Part shown: positions 9,101-12,888 of the stretch, piece by piece
How positions within the stretch are numbered: position 1 is the first letter of the stretch
Layout: every line of letters starts with the position of its first letter
NCBI GenBank assembly: GCA_002439705.1
Contig: DJPE01000071.1
Location: 31,074-43,961 of the forward strand
DNA: 12,888 nt
Origin: Christensenella sp. UBA6420
Lineage (GTDB): Bacteria > Bacillota > Clostridia > Christensenellales > DTU072
Direction of reading: 5' to 3'
Translations under genes and position numbers: made by a program
Notes under the pieces: model-generated
Database searches by the model: none
Told to the model about the DNA's origin: nothing
What the model saw: only the letters and a program-made list of their open reading frames with translations

Positions 9101-9186
9101 CCGTTTATATCAATAGGGAACCCGGCGGCATATCTTTCTATCGAGTTCACGTTGTATACTTTTTTGTCTTTATGGAAGGTTTGCAT
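6163..9186 (-). CDS. lacZ: Beta-galactosidase, GH2 LacZ type
   Basis: Hydrolyses terminal beta-D-galactosides such as lactose by a retaining mechanism. The product is 1007 residues, close to E. coli LacZ (1023), and lacks a signal peptide, so it is cytoplasmic. Order of domains: N-terminal jelly-roll sugar-binding domain, with QDMWRISG (Asp189 corresponds to the galactose-binding Asp201 of E. coli by motif); an immunoglobulin-like domain; the TIM barrel with RHEFH (338-342), RTSHYPN (His373), acid/base Glu442 in SLGNEAG and nucleophile Glu527 in MECEYAHCMGNS; then the C-terminal Bgal small-chain domain. All key residues seen are intact. The ATG at 9186 is chosen because AGGAG lies 7 bases before it; an in-frame ATG at 9201 lies on top of that site and has no better one of its own. 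It leads a six-gene run and has an operator-like palindrome at its promoter. Lactose is the likely but not the only possible substrate. Confidence 0.96.
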   Translation of the reverse strand: MQTFHKDKKVYNVNSIERYAAGFPIDINGNEKTRLLSGEWSFKWFAKVEDVPAGIESADYDYSSFDKITVPSNWQIKGYDKPIYTNIAYPYALETKFLPLVPMVKEKLNSVGVYVTEFELNKTEQKYFIHFGGVNSCAEVYVNGKFVGYSEDTFDFQEYDVTDFVTDGNNRLTVIVYRFCTGSYLEDQDMWRISGIFRDVYLIEKPRTEIADFFARSYFKEKRTLANLRVSVKINGDYENCKLTVTLKKDGKIVTSGEFAVEKSNLCLAADVKNPELWSHETPVLYDLELRLYKDGEEIDCRKCKYGFREVKIVPMIDGKGPFILLNGKPLKFRGVNRHEFHPEYGHAVPEEKIRADLELCLKNNITAIRTSHYPNNRAFYEYCDELGILVMCENNLETHGLSFMIPNSSKLWTEQCVYRVRNMVNSYKNHACIVSWSLGNEAGFGNAFREMKKAVLAIDDTRFVHYEEDVTGEVSDVMSEMYAPLEKMPAIGENKKVTHCFFTVFRPFGSVYKPEKYKNLPYMECEYAHCMGNSLGNFADYWREFKKYDRLAGGFIWDFADQSIKYDNNGVTEWRYGGDFGDKPNAGGFAFNGIVRADRSPNPALYEVRKVYQMPEFTLEEGVLKVKNGYMFLNIGGYNLKVSYYGDGTLIKDEDVILPSTEAGEVFEYKISVPDFDGEINVVAELSLTKERGVLPTGHVVAYEQFLVKPTDFKLADLKGCATYTENEWEITVNSGDMQVIMDKATGAITSISVNGSEKLRKPLLPNFCRPTIDNDRWAQVNLDIVKTIMGVYKFNNAQKKMRPKEIKVVENDGIVTIKVLWNMAYVSGLTTEYEIGKDAINVKMKLHAKTELIRYGFSFALREEVKAVDFYARGAHENHCDRKDAAVLKRYYGVASDFNHEYLYPQENGNHTDARFLNLGNDNEGVIVLASGAPFEFSVQEYSMEDLEKAQHLHELNGKKNDYYTVYVDGKQRGVGGDTPAIAQLKPQYKIPKGDYSFEFRIVAK

Positions 9187-9193
9187 TTCTAAT

Positions 9194-9198
9194 CTCCT
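9194..9198 (-). promoter_or_regulatory. Ribosome binding site of lacZ
   Basis: AGGAG on the minus strand, 7 bases before the ATG at 9186. It overlaps the region just after the in-frame ATG at 9201, which argues that the upstream ATG is not used and that lacZ starts at MQTFHKDKK. Confidence 0.75.
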
Positions 9199-9212
9199 CA
9201 TACGCTGAAATA

Positions 9213-9230
9213 ATGTTAACAGTTTAACAT
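9213..9230. promoter_or_regulatory. Palindromic operator-like site at the lacZ promoter
   Basis: A perfect 7-bp inverted repeat, ATGTTAA and TTAACAT, separated by CAGT (18 bp in all). It covers the predicted -10 element and the expected transcription start of lacZ, the classical position for a repressor. The half-site TGTTAA is not diagnostic of one regulator family, and the centre lacks the CG step typical of LacI-family operators. No regulator gene lies in the window. The repeat is seen directly; its role is inferred from position. Confidence 0.6.
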
Positions 9231-9254
9231 ACCCAAACGAATTTTACAAGACAA
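9226..9254 (-). promoter_or_regulatory. Predicted sigma-A-type promoter of lacZ and the genes after it
   Basis: On the minus strand, TTGTCT (9254-9249) as -35, a 17-base spacer, and TATGTT (9231-9226) as -10. Each hexamer matches consensus at four of six positions. Initiation would fall near 9219, giving a leader of about 33 bases with the AGGAG site. The optimal spacing and overlap with a palindrome raise the likelihood; the hexamers alone are only moderate. Confidence 0.5.
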
Positions 9255-9260
9255 ACAAGC

Positions 9261-9286
9261 ATTTTATTTATTTAATAAAATAAAAT
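9261..9286 (+). promoter_or_regulatory. AT-only stretch before the phosphate-transporter gene, likely promoter region
   Basis: Almost pure A/T with an imperfect inverted repeat: TTTTATTTATT (9262-9272) against AATAAAATAAAA, with one bulged base. It holds two overlapping TAAAAT (9276-9281 and 9281-9286), each five of six to the -10 consensus, but no good -35 at the right distance. A TTTACA at 9243-9248 could be a -35 only for weaker -10 candidates. If the second TAAAAT is used, the transcript would begin at or near the ATG at 9292 and be leaderless. Tentative. Confidence 0.3.
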
Positions 9287-9291
9287 ATATT

Positions 9292-10218
9292 ATGATAAAG
9301 CTTATTTCAACGTTAATCGGCGGCGTAGGCGTTTTCGTCTTTTCCGTTTATCTCATAAACAAAGCTATGTCGGAAGAATTGCTCGGAAAATCCGATAAAA
9401 TCGTAAAACTGACAGACACCCCGTTAAAAGCTCTTCTCGTCGGACTCGTTTCCAGCGCGCTTACGCAAAGCTCTTCCGCAATAAACGGTATTGCCGTTCA
9501 GCTTGCCGATAAAAATTTGCTGACGAAAAATAACCGTTACTATCTCGTAATGGGTACAAACGTAGGCACTACGGTAACGGCTTACCTTGCCGTCTTAGGA
9601 TATATCGACGCGGCGACTTTCTTTCTTTTACTTATGCCGATAGCGGCGATTATCCTTGCCATATCGAAAAACGATCGCGTCGTACGACGAGCCTTTTTCG
9701 TATGCTCTTTCCTTATGATCTTTATCGGAATAAATATTATTTCGGGAGTCGTTCCGAATATTATATCGAAAATAGACGTAACGCCGTTCACCGACGGTAA
9801 CAAACTGAAACTGCTTTGTTTATCCACTCTCGTCACCGCCGTGTGTCAAAGTTCTTCCGTCATATCTCTCATTATAGTAATGCTCGGTCATGCCGGTGCG
9901 GTAAGTATAAATAATGCTCTCTTTTTAATCATGGGGGCGAACATAGGCACGTGCGCCACGGCGTTACTGGCGGCCATAGGAAAATCAAAAAAAGGCAAAG
10001 ACGTAGCTATATTCAATCTTCTTTTCAATGTAGGCGGAGCAGCAGTGTTTTCGTTTGCTTACGCGACCGGACTACTTGACGGCTTTGTTAGTTTATCTGT
10101 ATCTACGGATACAAAGATAGCGATATTTCATACGCTATTTAACGTAGTTTCCATAATCTTTACGATACCTTTTACGGTAGAATATAAAGGCAAAAAGAGC
10201 AAAATAAAACCGACTTAA
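9292..10218 (+). CDS. Na+/phosphate cotransporter-like membrane protein (NptA/PNaS family), short form
   Basis: Membrane protein of 308 residues and the only plus-strand gene. It has the inverted-repeat signature of the Na/Pi cotransporter family: ALTQSSSA (QSSS at 59-62) in the first half and TAVCQSSSV (QSSS at 186-189) in the second. Each is followed by a glycine motif (GTNVGTT 88-94, GANIGTC 215-221). About eight hydrophobic segments are visible. The family imports inorganic phosphate with sodium, though substrate is unproven for most bacterial members. Many bacterial homologues carry a C-terminal PhoU-like helical domain (total over 500 residues); here the protein ends soon after the last membrane helix with a basic tail (KGKKSKIKPT), so that domain is absent. 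The ATG at 9292 has no recognisable ribosome binding site, yet the protein starts where the family does. It diverges from lacZ and converges on dapL through a shared terminator. Confidence 0.88.
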   Translation: MIKLISTLIGGVGVFVFSVYLINKAMSEELLGKSDKIVKLTDTPLKALLVGLVSSALTQSSSAINGIAVQLADKNLLTKNNRYYLVMGTNVGTTVTAYLAVLGYIDAATFFLLLMPIAAIILAISKNDRVVRRAFFVCSFLMIFIGINIISGVVPNIISKIDVTPFTDGNKLKLLCLSTLVTAVCQSSSVISLIIVMLGHAGAVSINNALFLIMGANIGTCATALLAAIGKSKKGKDVAIFNLLFNVGGAAVFSFAYATGLLDGFVSLSVSTDTKIAIFHTLFNVVSIIFTIPFTVEYKGKKSKIKPT

Positions 10219-10235
10219 AAGTCGGTTATTTTTTT
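10208..10235. terminator. Bidirectional intrinsic terminator between the transporter gene and dapL
   Basis: AACCGACT (10208-10215) pairs with AGTCGGTT (10220-10227) around a TAAA loop, followed on the plus strand by ATTTTTTT. On the minus strand the same stem is followed by TTTTATTTT, so it can also end dapL transcription. The TAA stop of the plus-strand gene lies in the loop, and the dapL stop (10236-10234) sits in the T tract. Confidence 0.9.
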
Positions 10236-11421
10236 ACTTTTTCAAAAGATTTTTTATCCTTCGCATCGCTTCTTTCGTGTGATCTTCGTTATTGAAAGCG
10301 GTGAGCCTGAAATACCCTTCTCCGCATTCTCCGAAGCCGCTTCCGGGCGTCCCCGCTATCTGACATTCATTCAGTAATAAATCAAAAAATTCCCACGAAG
10401 TCATACCGTCGGGACATTTAAGCCAGATGTACGGAGAATTTATTCCGCCCGTAAAATAAACTCCGCACTCTTTCAATGCTTCAGCTATAATTTCAGCGTT
10501 GTTTTTATAAATCTTTATCGTCTTTTTTACGGCTTCGAGTCCGTCTTTCGTAAACACGCCTTCCGCGCCGCGTTGCACGACGTAACTTACTCCGTTAAAC
10601 TTCGTCGTCTGCCGTCTTAACCACATTTTATTAAGGCTCATTCCGTCTCTGATTAAAGCGGTCGGCACGACGGTATATCCGCATCTCGTACCTGTAAATC
10701 CAGCCGTTTTCGACAAAGAACAGAATTCTATCGCACATGTTTTCGCTCCGTCAATTTCGAATATGCTTCTCGGCAAATCTTCCGAAACGAAACTTTCGTA
10801 CGCCGCGTCGTAAAGTATTATACCGTCTCTTTTCGCAACGAAATCCACCCATAATTTCAGTTGTTCGTAGTTATATGCGGCTCCAGTGGGATTATTAGGA
10901 GAACACAAATAAAAAATGTCGCCTTCGGTATTTTCGTCGGGCAACGGTAAAAAGCCGTTACTTTCGTTGCCTTTTACGTAGACTATTTTTCTTCCGCGCA
11001 TAACGTTAGTGTCTACGTACACCGGATAAACGGGGTCGGGCACGCAAATAACGTTGCTGTCGTCGAATAAGTCCGTGATATTTGCGATATCGCTTTTCGC
11101 ACCGTCGGATATAAAAATTTCGTCCTCGCTAACGTCCGCTCCGATTACGTCGCGATAATACGCCGCTATTTTTTCTTTAAGGAAACCGTACCCTTGTTCC
11201 GGTCCGTACCCGCGGAAAGTTTCTTTCTCGCCCATTTCTTTCGATGCAGAAACGAGTTTTTCCACGACGGGTTTTACCAAAGGTTGCGTGACGTCGCCTA
11301 TTCCCATCCTTATTACGGTCTTATCGGGATTATCGGCTAAAAAAACGTTTATTTTTTTCGCCACGTCGGAAAACAAATAACTTTCTTTAATGTTGGCGTA
11401 GTTACCGTTTATTTTTGCCAT
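10234..11421 (-). CDS. dapL: LL-diaminopimelate aminotransferase
   Basis: PLP-dependent class I/II aminotransferase converting tetrahydrodipicolinate directly to LL-2,6-diaminopimelate with glutamate as donor, bypassing the succinylase, acetylase and dehydrogenase routes. The product is 395 residues, close to the usual 400-410. Seen: N-terminal NYANIKESYLFSDVAKK and RMGIGDVTQPL, hallmark DapL wording; SDGAKSD (105-111); SPNNPTG (174-180); YDAAYE (204-209); Schiff-base Lys238 in SLSKTAGFTGTR; and the carboxylate-binding Arg372 in FRLTAF. The ATG at 11421 shares its A with the dapF stop (TGATG), so the two are probably translated in a coupled way. Pairing with dapF, which acts on its product, makes the assignment stronger than homology alone. 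Transcription ends at the terminator at 10208-10235. Confidence 0.96.
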   Translation of the reverse strand: MAKINGNYANIKESYLFSDVAKKINVFLADNPDKTVIRMGIGDVTQPLVKPVVEKLVSASKEMGEKETFRGYGPEQGYGFLKEKIAAYYRDVIGADVSEDEIFISDGAKSDIANITDLFDDSNVICVPDPVYPVYVDTNVMRGRKIVYVKGNESNGFLPLPDENTEGDIFYLCSPNNPTGAAYNYEQLKLWVDFVAKRDGIILYDAAYESFVSEDLPRSIFEIDGAKTCAIEFCSLSKTAGFTGTRCGYTVVPTALIRDGMSLNKMWLRRQTTKFNGVSYVVQRGAEGVFTKDGLEAVKKTIKIYKNNAEIIAEALKECGVYFTGGINSPYIWLKCPDGMTSWEFFDLLLNECQIAGTPGSGFGECGEGYFRLTAFNNEDHTKEAMRRIKNLLKK

Positions 11422-12212
11422 CAGATATCTATTTCTCCTTCAAAGTTCTTTTCTACGGCTCCGCTTATATAATAATCGCCGTCTTTGACATAACAAATAA
11501 GGTTCCCGCCGGGAAGACATGTTACCGCACTGTCACCGACGTATCCTAATTGCCTACACACGGCGAAAGCCGCCGTCGCTCCCGTTCCGCAGGATAGCGT
11601 TTCTCCGCTTCCGCGTTCGCAAACGCGCATACAAATCACGCCGTCGGCAACATCTTTTTTCACAAACTCAACGTTTACGCCGTCGACGAATATTTCATTT
11701 TCTCCAATAATTTTCCCTATCCGCTCTAAATCTTGCGGAAATTCTTTAACAAAGGTTACAAAATGCGGATTTCCTGCGTTTACGCGGAAACCGATGTATC
11801 TTTTACCGCCACTCTTTATCGTAGCAGCCGAACTCTCAACCGTTACTTTTCCGAGATTTGCCGTAGCGCATACGGCTTTATCGTCGTTTATTTTAATTTC
11901 TACAGACTTGATTCCCGAAGCGGTTTTCACCGAAAATTTCGTCTTTTCGATACCGAGATTTTCGTAAGCGTATTTCCCCGCGCACCTTACGGCATTGCCG
12001 CACATAAGTCCTTCGCTTCCGTCTGCGTTGAATATTCTCATAGATAAATCGGCTTCGTCGCTTTCGTTGATAAGCACGATACCGTCGCCGCCGATTTTAC
12101 GATACGGATTAGTTAACGATATCGCTAACTTCCGCGGGTCTTCCACCCTTTCTAAGCTGTTATTTATAAATATATAGTCGTTACATAAACCGTTCATTTT
12201 AGTGAATTTCAT
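11421..12212 (-). CDS. dapF: Diaminopimelate epimerase
   Basis: Cofactor-independent epimerase interconverting LL- and meso-diaminopimelate; meso-DAP feeds peptidoglycan cross-links and lysine. The product is 263 residues, slightly shorter than the usual 270-285. Two pseudo-symmetric halves each carry a catalytic cysteine: Cys71 in NADGSEGLMCGNAVRC and Cys208 in SGETLSCGTGATA. Other motifs are GNPH (147-150), NVEFV (180-184) and ERGSGET (199-205). The N-terminal motif reads KMNGLCND where most members have KM(H/Q)G(L/C)GND; the Asn and Cys replacements are unusual but the Asn-Asp pair is kept. The ATG at 12212 has a strong GGAGGA 5 bases upstream. That site and the ATG lie in the loop of a possible mRNA hairpin (12195-12232). 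The gene follows the zinc-ribbon gene after 39 bases without a terminator and overlaps dapL by one base. Confidence 0.97.
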   Translation of the reverse strand: MKFTKMNGLCNDYIFINNSLERVEDPRKLAISLTNPYRKIGGDGIVLINESDEADLSMRIFNADGSEGLMCGNAVRCAGKYAYENLGIEKTKFSVKTASGIKSVEIKINDDKAVCATANLGKVTVESSAATIKSGGKRYIGFRVNAGNPHFVTFVKEFPQDLERIGKIIGENEIFVDGVNVEFVKKDVADGVICMRVCERGSGETLSCGTGATAAFAVCRQLGYVGDSAVTCLPGGNLICYVKDGDYYISGAVEKNFEGEIDI

Positions 12213-12232
12213 TAAAGTCCTCCACTAAAATG
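12195..12232 (-). promoter_or_regulatory. Perfect 10-bp inverted repeat framing the dapF ribosome binding site and start codon
   Basis: On the minus-strand mRNA, CATTTTAGTG (12232-12223) is perfectly complementary to CACTAAAATG (12204-12195), with an 18-base loop. The loop holds most of the GGAGGA Shine-Dalgarno (12223-12218) and the ATG (12212-12210). The 3' arm is coding sequence for dapF residues 3-6 (FTKM). The structure would present the ribosome site in an open loop or modulate access to it. It is not a known riboswitch class that I recognise, and no poly-U follows, so it is not a terminator. The repeat is seen; a regulatory role is inferred. Confidence 0.45.
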
Positions 12233-12251
12233 TATTGTTTATTTATATAAT

Positions 12252-12888
12252 TTATTCTGCTTTGGGCTTAGGTTTGTAAACTATTCTGCCGCAATGTGTA
12301 CATTCGGCAATGTCGAACGGATTGACGAGCTTTTTACCGACTTCGATAGATATATCCATACCGCATCCGCCGCAACATCCGTCATTATACGGTACGATGG
12401 CGGGCATCTTTCTGCTCTTACGAAGTTCCTGATATTTTTCAAACAATTTCTTATCTATATCGGGTGCCAACGTTTTCAGTATCTTTACGTGTGGTTTTGC
12501 CTTTTCGAGCATGTCGGCTTCTTTCTTTTTAAGCAATCCGTTCAAATGTTTGAAGTCGTTATTCAACACTTCCATCTCTTCGTGCAAGCGTTTGTTTTCG
12601 TATGCGATTTCGTCCTCTTTTTTGACTGCTTTGGTAAGTTCTTTGCTGAGCTCGGCTACTTTTGCTTCATATCCGGCAAATTCTTTTTCAATTTTCGCAA
12701 GCTCTTCTTCCGTAGCGACAGCGTTCACGTCAAAACCATTCCACTCGGAACCGCTCTTTACGAGTTCGTCGATGGTTTCGGAAAGTTTATTTATAGTGGC
12801 AAGAGTATTGTCCAATTCTTTACTAAGACCGATAAGGGTGTTTTTCTTATCTTCGAAAGCCTTTTTGCAACGCACCAGCAACTCCCTT
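12252..12888 (-). CDS. Coiled-coil protein with C-terminal C4 zinc ribbon (CT398/zf-RING_7-like), 5' end possibly outside window
   Basis: The reading frame is open to the window edge; about 211 residues are visible against roughly 230-245 usual for the family, so the true start is probably just outside. Most of the visible protein is charged, heptad-like helix (LSKELDNTLATINKLSETID, then VAELSKELTKAVKKEDEIAYE), predicted to form an antiparallel coiled coil. The C-terminus has a zinc ribbon with C-G-G-C and, 20 residues on, C-T-H-C, followed by GRIVYKP. This layout matches the bacterial 'C4-type zinc ribbon' proteins (PF02591, CT398-like), whose role is poorly defined. An in-frame TTG at 12881 or GTG at 12875 lies just after AAGGGAG at 12888-12882, so a start within the window cannot be excluded. 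It stands upstream of dapF with no terminator between, and is probably co-transcribed with it. Confidence 0.82.
   Translation of the reverse strand, partial: RELLVRCKKAFEDKKNTLIGLSKELDNTLATINKLSETIDELVKSGSEWNGFDVNAVATEEELAKIEKEFAGYEAKVAELSKELTKAVKKEDEIAYENKRLHEEMEVLNNDFKHLNGLLKKKEADMLEKAKPHVKILKTLAPDIDKKLFEKYQELRKSRKMPAIVPYNDGCCGGCGMDISIEVGKKLVNPFDIAECTHCGRIVYKPKPKAE

Noticed and set aside
9187..9201. Upstream ATG start for lacZ at 9201
   Set aside because: The AGGAG serving the ATG at 9186 lies between the two, and nothing of similar strength precedes 9201.
9261..9286. AT-rich inverted repeat as a terminator
   Set aside because: The stem has no G-C pairs, carries a bulge, and lies upstream of both divergent genes, so there is no transcript for it to end.
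12213..12251. Separate promoter for dapF
   Set aside because: An AT-rich TATATAA-like stretch exists, but I found no -35 at proper distance. Co-transcription with the upstream gene is simpler.
1..12888. Mobile element, CRISPR array, tRNA, rRNA or defence system
   Set aside because: No transposase, integrase, regularly spaced repeats, cloverleaf or nuclease/toxin-like gene was seen; the window is almost fully filled by recognisable chromosomal genes.

Overview
The window looks like chromosomal core sequence from an anaerobic, low-to-moderate GC Bacillota, most likely a gut-type clostridial lineage. The reasons are the family-level character of the proteins: a DNA polymerase I whose proofreading domain is degenerate, a DapL/DapF diaminopimelate route, a stand-alone PTS_EIIC_2-type membrane protein and a clostridial-type Y-family polymerase. 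Strong GGAGG-like ribosome binding sites and TTG starts fit this too. The lineage is inference; no RNA gene or marker in the window fixes it. TGA is used as a normal stop codon.

Layout. The right part (12888 to 10234, minus strand) holds the end of a coiled-coil/zinc-ribbon protein, then dapF and dapL, which overlap by one base. DapL makes LL-diaminopimelate and DapF converts it to meso-diaminopimelate for peptidoglycan and lysine. A strong hairpin terminator at 10208-10235 separates dapL from a convergent plus-strand gene, a short Na+/phosphate-cotransporter-like protein (9292-10218). A 105-base divergent intergenic region (9187-9291) carries a promoter and a perfect palindrome reading into lacZ.

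The left part (9186 to 1, minus strand) is one tightly packed run: lacZ (GH2 beta-galactosidase), a patatin-like lipase, a PTS_EIIC_2-like membrane protein, polA, coaE and dinB (cut by the window edge). Junctions are +1, +9, -11, -1 and -4 bases. I saw no terminator or clear internal promoter between them, so the replication/repair and CoA genes may be read at least partly from the operator-controlled lacZ promoter.

I found no mobile element, CRISPR array, tRNA or rRNA, and no convincing novel multi-gene system. The least routine observations are regulatory: a perfect 10-bp inverted repeat that frames the ribosome binding site and start codon of dapF, the palindromic operator on the lacZ promoter, and the mixed operon of sugar, lipid and DNA-repair genes.
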